Assembly: GCF_000384235.1 (NCBI RefSeq)
Contig: NZ_KB913033.1
Span: 1,867,164 to 1,931,163 of the forward strand
Direction: 5' to 3'
Origin: Hydrogenovibrio halophilus DSM 15072
GTDB lineage: Bacteria > Pseudomonadota > Gammaproteobacteria > Thiomicrospirales > Thiomicrospiraceae
Length of the DNA: 64,000 nt
Each line of letters begins with the position of its first letter. Positions within the stretch are counted from its first letter, which is position 1. Under the pieces are notes generated by a model. The model made no database searches. It was not told the DNA's origin and saw nothing but the letters and a program-made list of their open reading frames with translations. This document shows, piece by piece, positions 58,208-64,000 of the stretch. Both the position numbers and the translations under genes were made by a program.

Positions 58208-59998
58208 ATGACTCAGCACGCCAATCATTCGCTTTATGCTCTGTTTCGTATCCTGTTGTTGTGTTTGGGACTGATGACCGCATCGGTATCGCAGGCCGAA
58301 ACCAAACAGGCCGCCGTGTCCATGCCGGACCGACACAGTGCACAAGTGGCCAGACAGATTTTGGCGCAGGGCGGTCATGCAGTGGATGCGGCGGTGGCGG
58401 CGGCTTTTACTCTGGCGGTGACCTATCCCGAAGCGGGCAATCTGGGCGGGGGCGGTTTTATGACGCTCTTTGCCAGCGCCCGAGATGAAGCAGATAAATC
58501 AGGCGACGCATCGCCGCAAAGCTGGTTTCTGGATTATCGGGAAAAAGCGCCCAAAGCCGCGGACCAGGACATGTATCTGGACGAGGAAAAAGCGGTGATC
58601 CCGTTCCAATCGCTGGTCGGATACAAGGCTTCAGGGGTGCCCGGCACGGTCAAAGGCCTGTGGGCGGCGCATCAGCGTTTCGGGCGGCTGCCCTGGAAGG
58701 ACCTGTTGCAACCCGCGATTGACCTGGCGCGCAACGGTTTTGTGGTGCCCGAATCGCTGGCCACTACCGCCGACTGGTATCAGGGCTGGCTGGAAGAAAA
58801 ACTGTCTCCCGCCGGTCAGCCATTGTCCGTGGCCGCCGGGTTTAAGGCTTTTGCCGATCCGCTGCAAGCGGGCAAACGCTGGCGGCAACCGGCGCTGGCA
58901 AACACCCTGACGTCTCTGGCCGAACAGGGCGAAGCCGCGTTTTATCAAGGCGTCATTGCTGATCAGATGGTAAAAGCCATGCAGGCAGGCGGCGGTTTGA
59001 TCACCCATCAGGATCTGGCCGAGTATCAGGTGCGCTGGCGGGAACCGATTCGTGCCGACTGGCTGGACTATGAACTGGTCAGTGCGCCACCGCCCAGTTC
59101 CGGCGGGATCGCCATTGCCCAGTTGCTGAAGATGAAGCAATTGCGTCAGGCCGATTTTGACAAAGCACGAAACAAGGGTGACCTGCCGGATATGGCTTTG
59201 CGCACCCATTTTTATGCCGAACTGGCCAAGCGGGTTTACGCCGACCGGGCCGAATATCTGGGCGATCCGGATTTTGTTGAAGTTCCGGTGGCACGATTGC
59301 TCAGCCATGACTATCTGCAAGAACGCGCTCAGGGCATGGATTTTCAGTCCATTTCCAAAACGGAAACCATCCGCCCCGGTCTGGCCGAATCCACCGATAC
59401 CACCCATTTTTCCATCATCGATGGGGAAGGCAATGCCGTGTCCAATACCTACACGCTCAATATGCCGTTTGGCAGCGGCGTGGTGATTGACGCGGCCGGA
59501 TTTCTGATGAACAACGAAATGGACGACTTCAGCCAGAAACCCGGTGTGCCCAATGTGTTCGGCGTGATCGGCGGTGAGGCCAATGCCATTGCCCCGGAGA
59601 AACGCATGCTTTCTTCCATGTCGCCGACGATCCTGTTACAGACCGATGCAAACGGCCAAACCAACGTGGCCGCCGTGGTGGGCACGCCGGGCGGCTCGTC
59701 CATTATCACCAGCGTGTTTCAGGTGCTGGTCAATGTGTTCGAACGCGGTCTGAGCGCCCAACAAGCTGTGGACACCACACGGGTGCACCATCAGCTGTGG
59801 CCCAAAAACGAAATCAAATACCATCCGACTCTGTCAGAAGCCACCAAAGACCACTTAACCCTGATGGGCTATCAACTCAAACAACACGGCTATCTGGGCG
59901 ATGTGCAACTGATTTCACGCCACAACAACCAACTGTCCGCCGCCGCCGACCAGCGAGGCCGGGGCGTGGCCCAGGTCTGGGAAATGCATGCAGATTGA
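58208..59998 (+). CDS. ggt: Gamma-glutamyltransferase (glutathione hydrolase)
   Basis: Periplasmic Ntn hydrolase that cleaves or transfers the gamma-glutamyl group of glutathione. The 596-aa precursor has a signal peptide (residues 1-34, LLLCLGLMTASVSQA, cut after Ala). Autoprocessing is expected before Thr398 in the DTTHFS motif, the nucleophile that becomes the new N-terminus of the small subunit. EAGNLGGGGFM and PGGSSIITSVFQ are family motifs. ATG 58208 follows AAGAAGGG; the upstream in-frame extension crosses a terminator and repeat and is rejected. Confidence 0.95.
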   Translation: MTQHANHSLYALFRILLLCLGLMTASVSQAETKQAAVSMPDRHSAQVARQILAQGGHAVDAAVAAAFTLAVTYPEAGNLGGGGFMTLFASARDEADKSGDASPQSWFLDYREKAPKAADQDMYLDEEKAVIPFQSLVGYKASGVPGTVKGLWAAHQRFGRLPWKDLLQPAIDLARNGFVVPESLATTADWYQGWLEEKLSPAGQPLSVAAGFKAFADPLQAGKRWRQPALANTLTSLAEQGEAAFYQGVIADQMVKAMQAGGGLITHQDLAEYQVRWREPIRADWLDYELVSAPPPSSGGIAIAQLLKMKQLRQADFDKARNKGDLPDMALRTHFYAELAKRVYADRAEYLGDPDFVEVPVARLLSHDYLQERAQGMDFQSISKTETIRPGLAESTDTTHFSIIDGEGNAVSNTYTLNMPFGSGVVIDAAGFLMNNEMDDFSQKPGVPNVFGVIGGEANAIAPEKRMLSSMSPTILLQTDANGQTNVAAVVGTPGGSSIITSVFQVLVNVFERGLSAQQAVDTTRVHHQLWPKNEIKYHPTLSEATKDHLTLMGYQLKQHGYLGDVQLISRHNNQLSAAADQRGRGVAQVWEMHAD

Positions 59999-60009
59999 AC
60001 GCTGCGGTA

Positions 60010-60048
60010 TTGGTGTGACTGACGGAAAGCGTTTATAATGTATATACA
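60010..60048 (+). promoter_or_regulatory. vapBC promoter and operator
   Basis: TTGGTG (60010-60015), 18-base spacer and TATAAT (60034-60039). Overlapping its end is the 10-bp perfect palindrome TGTATATACA (60039-60048), of the GTATATAC type bound by VapB antitoxins, so autoregulation is expected. Confidence 0.65.
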
Positions 60049-60084
60049 CTTTGGTTGTTACAATTATAGAAAGGGGAAAGCCAG

Positions 60085-60321
60085 ATGGAAGCCAAGATTT
60101 TTCAATCCGGCAACAGCCAGGCGGTCAGAATTCCCAAACAGTTTCGGTTTGATGGCGACGTGGTTGAAATCTTCAAGCGCGGTGATGAGCTGATTTTAAA
60201 GCCCAAACCTCAAAATCTGGGGGCGGTGTTTCAGCTGTTGTCCGAGATGCCAGAAGACTTTATGGCAGAGGGCCGCCCGGAAAATGAAGACGACTTGCCT
60301 CAGCAAAGAGAGACGTTCTGA
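60085..60321 (+). CDS. vapB: VapB-type antitoxin (AbrB/MazE fold)
   Basis: A 78-aa antitoxin with an N-terminal swapped-hairpin DNA-binding domain of the SpoVT/AbrB type: AKIFQSGNSQAVRIPKQFRF, then VVEIFKRGDELILKPKP. The C-terminal tail (about 50-78, acidic with E, D, Q) should bind and block VapC. Its TGA shares one base with the toxin ATG. GGGG/AAAGGGG ribosome site upstream. Confidence 0.92.
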   Translation: MEAKIFQSGNSQAVRIPKQFRFDGDVVEIFKRGDELILKPKPQNLGAVFQLLSEMPEDFMAEGRPENEDDLPQQRETF

Positions 60322-60719
60322 TGCAGTACCTGCTGGACACCAATATTTGCATTTACATCATCAAACGAAAACCGCTGGCCGTGCTGGAACGTTTTGAGAA
60401 AATGCCTATCGGTGCGGCTGGTATTTCGCTGATCACCTACGGTGAGCTTGAATTCGGTGCCTTGAAAAGCCAGCAATCCCAAAAAGCCCTGGGCATTCTG
60501 GATGAGTTGGTGGCTTACTTGCCGGTGTTATCGATGGAAAACGAAGTGGCCGCACATTATGCTGACATTCGAGCCAATCTTGAAGCCAGAGGGCGGCCGA
60601 TTGGCAACAATGATCTGTGGATTGCCGCCCACGCCCGAGCCCTTGACCTCATTCTGGTCAGCAATAACATCAAAGAATTTGAGCGCGTCGAAGACCTTAA
60701 ACTCGAAAACTGGGTCTGA
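60321..60719 (+). CDS. vapC: VapC-type PIN-domain toxin
   Basis: PIN ribonuclease of 132 aa, expected to cut tRNA or rRNA when freed from VapB. The acidic site is complete: Asp6 in LLDTNICIY, Glu43 in YGELEFGA, Asp99 in NNDLWIAAHA, and the C-terminal NNIKEF segment. The 1-base overlap with vapB indicates coupled translation. Confidence 0.92.
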   Translation: MQYLLDTNICIYIIKRKPLAVLERFEKMPIGAAGISLITYGELEFGALKSQQSQKALGILDELVAYLPVLSMENEVAAHYADIRANLEARGRPIGNNDLWIAAHARALDLILVSNNIKEFERVEDLKLENWV

Positions 60720-60725
60720 AACGCC

Positions 60726-61610
60726 TTAACTCTCTGCCCGTTTGGAGAAGGTGTCGGTGGCTTTTATTTTTTTCAGGTCCGGGCTGGGGACGCCGTTTTC
60801 TTTCAGCCAGGTCAGTTCGCGTTCGCTTTCGCTGGCGTTGAGCATTTTCTGCCAGACGCGTTGCGCCGGTTGCCAGCGGTAACCGCGTTGTTTCAGTGCG
60901 TCCTTGAGGTCGAAAGGCGCGCCAGTGGCTTTGATCAGCACTTTCTGTTCGCGCACCGCGGTCAACAGCGCCTGAAACACCGGGTAGGGCGGTTCGCCGA
61001 CCGATTGACTCAGCAACTGAGTCAGGGCCTGAACGTCATCCAGTGCCCGGTGGGCGTCATAGAAAAATCCGCCCAGTTTCCAGCACAGCATTTCCTGACT
61101 GCGCGAACCCACGCCGGCCAGCTCCAGCCACTTGATCTGACGCACCGAGCAGCCCCAGACTTTCTGTTTGAAAACGTCGGCGTAGCGTTCCACAATCGGG
61201 CGGTCGAACCCGGCGTTGTGTGCCACGCACAGTTGCACGGACTCGATGTCGGCAATGACCTCATCCCACGGAATTTTATGGCCGCGCACGTCCTCATCGG
61301 TCAAGTGCGTCACCTGAGTCACTTCCGGCGGAATCGGTTCTTCCGGTTCGTTGAGAAAGTTTTTGGCGCAAAGCACCCGGTAGAACTGACCGTTGGAATC
61401 GAATTCGACCACCTGGTAGCCCAGCTCGATCAACTCGCACTGTTCGGTGTCCAGGCCGGTGGTTTCGGTGTCGATGATGCAGACTTTGTGACGTGAGCCA
61501 ACGCCCGGCACCTCCGGGGTAAAGTCGCTGGCAGGAGCCAGTCGGTGCAGAACCTGAAAGTCCGGTGATTGGGCCAGTTGCTCGGCCATTTCAGAATAGG
61601 AAAGGGTCAT
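60726..61610 (-). CDS. DEDDh 3'-5' exonuclease (DnaQ-like)
   Basis: A 294-aa protein with a DnaQ-type exonuclease core at about residues 40-200: Exo I with IDTETTGLD (Asp and Glu), Exo II with HNAGFDRPIVE, and Exo III HRALDDVQA with the His-x4-Asp of the DEDDh class. The N-terminal 40 residues and the C-terminal 90 (KQRGYRWQPAQRVWQKML, a WGR-like or DUF segment) are extras; this segment, common in exonucleases of this group, may bind DNA or partner proteins. Not epsilon of Pol III by context. Start ATG 61610 overlaps the HIRAN stop (ATGA); ATG 61589 is an alternative. Confidence 0.82.
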   Translation of the reverse strand: MTLSYSEMAEQLAQSPDFQVLHRLAPASDFTPEVPGVGSRHKVCIIDTETTGLDTEQCELIELGYQVVEFDSNGQFYRVLCAKNFLNEPEEPIPPEVTQVTHLTDEDVRGHKIPWDEVIADIESVQLCVAHNAGFDRPIVERYADVFKQKVWGCSVRQIKWLELAGVGSRSQEMLCWKLGGFFYDAHRALDDVQALTQLLSQSVGEPPYPVFQALLTAVREQKVLIKATGAPFDLKDALKQRGYRWQPAQRVWQKMLNASESERELTWLKENGVPSPDLKKIKATDTFSKRAES

Positions 61611-62050
61611 AAAGTGTCTCGTGTTTTGAGTGTTTGGGTGAATTTAAAACGACGCAATAATGTTAACCAGGCCTGGTAACTTTGCCATCGCAGCCGGACC
61701 CAGGGCGTCAGCCAGGTCTGACGGGCACAGATTTCCCAGCGCAGGCCCGGTTGGGTCAAGCCGCGAACGGGCGTCTGACTGAGATGCGTCTGACGGAGGT
61801 GACCGTTTTTCATCTGCCAGCCAATCCGCGGTGCCAGCGTTCGCGGCACATAGCCCAGCAACATTCTGGGGCGCAACAGCCATATCTGGATCGCATGATG
61901 ATCATAACGGTTGTCGGGTTCGCGTACCAGTACCAAAGGCGCGAAAGGCGCCAGCAATCCCGCTTCCCAGGCCAATTGTGCCTGATAATAACGGGTGCCT
62001 TTGACCCGAAGCGTCTCGCAGCGGATATTGGATCCTGTCCCCGGCATCAT
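61607..62050 (-). CDS. HIRAN domain protein
   Basis: A 147-aa protein made essentially of one HIRAN domain (about residues 10-80): LRVKGTRYYQAQLAW, LVREPDNRYDHHAIQIW and LGYVPRTLA. HIRAN domains bind 3' DNA ends in eukaryotic HLTF and also occur in bacteria next to helicases and nucleases. The adjoining DEDDh exonuclease gene overlaps it by 4 bases, supporting a DNA end-processing pair. The C-terminal half is basic and rich in W and R. ATG 62050 is preferred; GTG 62059 is an alternative. The gene carries a copy of the palindrome at 61666 and its ribosome site overlaps another (62058). Confidence 0.8.
   Translation of the reverse strand: MMPGTGSNIRCETLRVKGTRYYQAQLAWEAGLLAPFAPLVLVREPDNRYDHHAIQIWLLRPRMLLGYVPRTLAPRIGWQMKNGHLRQTHLSQTPVRGLTQPGLRWEICARQTWLTPWVRLRWQSYQAWLTLLRRFKFTQTLKTRDTL
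61666..61677. repeat. Palindrome ACCAGGCCTGGT, copy 7 (inside HIRAN gene)
   Basis: Perfect 12-bp palindrome read on the minus strand as TAC-CAG-GCC-TGG-TTA (Tyr-Gln-Ala-Trp-Leu). Confidence 0.8.
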
Positions 62051-62057
62051 GGTTTTC

Positions 62058-62069
62058 ACCAGGCCTGGT
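62058..62069. repeat. Palindrome ACCAGGCCTGGT, copy 8 (HIRAN leader)
   Basis: Perfect 12-bp palindrome in the short spacer between the helical protein and the HIRAN gene. On the minus strand its last bases GGT continue as GGTGAAAACC-ATG, so it overlaps the probable ribosome-binding site; a protein bound here would interfere with transcription into the HIRAN-nuclease pair. Confidence 0.8.
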
Positions 62070-62089
62070 CAATTTTGTCTGTCGGCGTA

Positions 62090-62629
62090 TCAGGCCGGTT
62101 CATTGGGCGGATCGTCATCGGTCAGAGGCGGCACGGCGTCGGCCTGATTCATCGCCTGTTGGTTGCGTTGGCGGCATTGCAGGCACAGATTGAGCAGTTG
62201 TTTGACCAGCTCGGCGATTTCCGGTTGATGGGTGGCCTCAAGCAAGTGATTGTAAAAACAGGTGTGGGTGCGGATCATGTCGTTGACCAGTTGATGCGCT
62301 TCCACTGGCGTCATCAGGTAATGAGTCCGTTCCATCAGATTGGGCGCGGGGTGGTCGTAGTCCAGATGCGGAATTTCCCAGGGCGGAATGCGCGGCAGCT
62401 CCACGTTTTTGAGCGCCTGCAGCACGATGTCCAACTCCTCGCTCAGCGCCGGGCTGAAAGCTTCGAACACTTCGGCGGCGGCGACGTTGTGATGCGCGCG
62501 CAAGGCATGGGCGAAAGTGTCGCAGTGATACAGGGTTTCTTCGATCATTTCCGAAGCGGTGGCCACCACCCAGGCAAAGTTTTTGTTGGTGGTTTTGACA
62601 TGCGGGTGCGGGGCGTTGGTCAGGCTCAT
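62090..62629 (-). CDS. Helical, possibly ferritin-like protein of the kor operon
   Basis: I do not recognise the family with certainty. The 179-aa protein is predicted helical with E/H-rich stretches spaced as in ferritin-like or rubrerythrin-like bundles (EMIEETLYHCDTFAHALRAHH, EAFSPALSEELDIVLQAL, EAHQLVNDMIRTHTCFYNHLLEAT, EIAELVKQLLNLC), and an acidic, Pro-rich C-terminus. Its start overlaps the korB stop as ATGA, so it is made with the oxidoreductase. Could be an iron or cluster-handling accessory or a stress partner of KorAB; this is inference only. Confidence 0.6.
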   Translation of the reverse strand: MSLTNAPHPHVKTTNKNFAWVVATASEMIEETLYHCDTFAHALRAHHNVAAAEVFEAFSPALSEELDIVLQALKNVELPRIPPWEIPHLDYDHPAPNLMERTHYLMTPVEAHQLVNDMIRTHTCFYNHLLEATHQPEIAELVKQLLNLCLQCRQRNQQAMNQADAVPPLTDDDPPNEPA

Positions 62630-63519
62630 AACACCAGCTCCTGTTCAATCTCGTCCAGGCTGTGAGTGGCTTCGGATGCCGGCGCATAGACGGGTTGGTC
62701 GGCCTGATAAAAAATGCCGGTATCAAAGCCGTCGCTGGCATGAATCGCTTGCGCCGCCTCCAGTTTGTTGGGCGTGGGTTCGATGTTCAGCGGCCGCATC
62801 TGTTTCTGCCAGGCCTTTTGTTCGGGGCGGAAGGTCACGCACGGGCTTTTGATTTCGATCACCGAAAAGCCCTTGTGTTCGATGCCGTCGCTGATCAATT
62901 TGGTCAAACCTTTGGGATCGCCGGAAAACCCACGGGCGATGAAGCTGGCACCGGCGGCCAGCGCCACGCCCAACGGATTGAAGGCGGTGATGCCGGTGCC
63001 GTGCGGGGCCAGTTTGCTGTGCCAGTCAGGATCGCTGGTGGGCGAGGGCTGGCCTTTGGTCATGCCATAGACTTCGTTGTCCATCACCAGATAGGTCATG
63101 TCCATATTGCGCCGACAGGCGTGCAGAAAGTGGTTGCCGCCAATGGAGTAGCCATCGCCGTCGCCACCGGCCACCAGCACGGTCAAATCCGGTCGGGCCA
63201 TTTTCAGCCCCGCCGCAACGGCCAGTGCCCGACCGTGTACGCCGTGAAAGCCGTAACTGCTCAAATAGGCAGGCAGGCGCGAGGAACAGCCAATGCCGGT
63301 GATCATGGCCAGTTCTTCCGGCGGCCGATTCAACCAGGCCAGCGCTTTGGTCAGCGCCCGCAGCACAAAGAAATGGCCGCACCCCGGACACCAGACCGGA
63401 TGATTCTGCGACAGATAATCGTTGGGTTTGGCCGGACGGACTTCGACCGGCGTCTGATCCAGACGTTCCACCGCCTGAGCCTTGTTCATCTGGGTCTTGG
63501 TCGCTTCCGTCATGTTCAT
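62626..63519 (-). CDS. 2-oxoacid:ferredoxin oxidoreductase beta subunit
   Basis: TPP-binding subunit (297 aa) of a two-subunit 2-oxoacid oxidoreductase, most likely for 2-oxoglutarate (KorB-type). Cluster and cofactor motifs: WCPGCGHFFVLRAL, GIGCSSRLPAYLSSYGFH, the TPP motif GGDGDGYSIGGNH ending in the metal-binding NxxYGMTKGQPSPTS segment. Short N-terminal extension MNMTEATKTQMNK. The stop overlaps the downstream helical gene; the start overlaps korA by 4 bases. Substrate choice (2-oxoglutarate or pyruvate) is not settled by sequence. Confidence 0.92.
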   Translation of the reverse strand: MNMTEATKTQMNKAQAVERLDQTPVEVRPAKPNDYLSQNHPVWCPGCGHFFVLRALTKALAWLNRPPEELAMITGIGCSSRLPAYLSSYGFHGVHGRALAVAAGLKMARPDLTVLVAGGDGDGYSIGGNHFLHACRRNMDMTYLVMDNEVYGMTKGQPSPTSDPDWHSKLAPHGTGITAFNPLGVALAAGASFIARGFSGDPKGLTKLISDGIEHKGFSVIEIKSPCVTFRPEQKAWQKQMRPLNIEPTPNKLEAAQAIHASDGFDTGIFYQADQPVYAPASEATHSLDEIEQELVL

Positions 63520-64000
63520 TTGCCCTCCTTGGTCAGTCGGCGCAAGGTGCTGGCCAGCTCGCCCGGCGTAAACAGAATCGGACCGGAGCGGGCAATGGAT
63601 TGGCTGGATTTGGGCAGCGCCTGTTCGCTCAGCAGATAATGAAAAAGCTGGCCACTGGCGTTCTGTTCGACCACAAACACCTGTTGGCCTTTGCAGAGTT
63701 GGCGCAGAGTGTTGCTTTGCAGTGGCATCAGCAGGCGCAGACCCAGCAGCGAAAACTGCTCGTCTTTTTTGGCTTCGGCATTGTGGCGGGCCACCGCCTG
63801 CTTGCAGGCCTCGAACGAGGAACCCCAGGTGATGATCAAGCGTTTGCTTTTGCTCGCTGGCAAGTAAGTGGCCCAGTCATCGCCGTAGTCGAATTCGGTG
63901 AGTTTGCGCGCGCGCTTTTCGGTCTGCGCACTGTGGTCGCTGGCCGATGACGACGGCAGCCCGGTTTCGGTGTGCTCCAGTCCGTCGGCGGTATAGGCCC
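63516..64000 (-). CDS. 2-oxoacid:ferredoxin oxidoreductase alpha subunit (5' part cut by window edge)
   Basis: C-terminal 160 or so residues of the alpha (KorA-type) subunit, entering from the right edge on the minus strand. The visible part has the TADGLEHTETGLPSSSASDHSAQTEKRARKL-type segment (GLEHxExGxPS...HxxQxxKRxRKL), then WGSSFEACKQAVA and a C-terminal Rossmann-like end (FVVEQNASGQLFHYLL). Overlaps korB (ATGA at 63516-63519). Confidence 0.9.
   Translation of the reverse strand, partial: AYTADGLEHTETGLPSSSASDHSAQTEKRARKLTEFDYGDDWATYLPASKSKRLIITWGSSFEACKQAVARHNAEAKKDEQFSLLGLRLLMPLQSNTLRQLCKGQQVFVVEQNASGQLFHYLLSEQALPKSSQSIARSGPILFTPGELASTLRRLTKEGK

Noticed and set aside
3999-62069. ACCAGGCCTGGT as a DNA uptake sequence
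   Set aside because: Known uptake sequences are not perfect palindromes and no competence genes lie here; kept as an unknown iterated site instead.
1-64000. CRISPR arrays, insertion sequences, prophage genes, rRNA operons
   Set aside because: No direct-repeat arrays, transposase, integrase or phage structural genes, and no rRNA sequence, were seen on reading through.

Overview
This window is a stretch of a gammaproteobacterial chromosome made almost entirely of housekeeping genes, with a few accessory blocks. The evidence for the lineage is the gene order: leuCDB-asd-truA-trpFBA-accD-folC-SPOR-purF-metZ, ftsH-folP-glmM-tpiA-secG-tRNA-Leu-nuoA-N, a DUF2818 gene after nuoN, and hrpA. Together with a two-subunit 2-oxoacid:ferredoxin oxidoreductase and a mevalonate-pathway operon, this suggests a free-living member of the Thiotrichales/Piscirickettsiaceae neighbourhood (Thiomicrospira or Hydrogenovibrio-like). 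That placement is inference from synteny and was not tested by any search. No prophage, insertion sequence or CRISPR array was seen.

Layout. 1-576: the start of queE on the minus strand, cut by the window edge. 741-15559: a long plus-strand run with leucine synthesis, an M23 peptidase overlapping a bactofilin, asd, truA, trpFBA, accD, folC, a SPOR protein, purF and metZ. 15560-15769: a highly structured spacer made of nested inverted repeats. 15770-22446: yhbY, rlmE, ftsH, folP, glmM, tpiA and secG. 22467-37433: tRNA-Leu(GAG), the complete 14-gene respiratory complex I operon and a DUF2818 gene. 37494-43201 (minus): hrpA and a motA/motB-like stator pair. 43383-49180: cardiolipin synthase, an EEP-family hydrolase, and a heme oxygenase followed by a red-light-sensing diguanylate cyclase. 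49187-53360: a small tail-anchored protein, a chemoreceptor, a MYG1-like protein and tRNA-Ser(GGA). 53450-57666 (minus): an overlapping four-gene operon with HMG-CoA reductase, type 2 IPP isomerase, HMG-CoA synthase and an EamA transporter. 57816-60719: ppiC, ggt and a vapBC toxin-antitoxin pair. 60726-64000 (minus): DEDDh exonuclease, HIRAN protein, a helical protein and the korB/korA oxidoreductase, with korA cut by the right edge.

The most unusual signal is not a gene. The perfect 12-bp palindrome ACCAGGCCTGGT occurs eight times (3999, 11674, 14886, 41553, 44317, 58175, 61666, 62058), with four further copies that differ by one base. A random 12-mer would be expected about 0.004 times in 64 kb. 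It lies both between genes and inside genes, and all four intragenic perfect copies are read in the same frame, as Gln-Ala-Trp. It behaves like a highly iterated palindrome or the site of a genome-wide DNA-binding protein. I do not recognise it as a described site.

Functional links. Heme oxygenase makes the biliverdin needed by the adjacent phytochrome, which is expected to turn light into cyclic-di-GMP. The mevalonate operon holds the entry enzymes and the isomerase but not the kinases or decarboxylase. The M23 peptidase and bactofilin form a probable cell-shape module. The KorAB pair points to ferredoxin-linked carbon metabolism.
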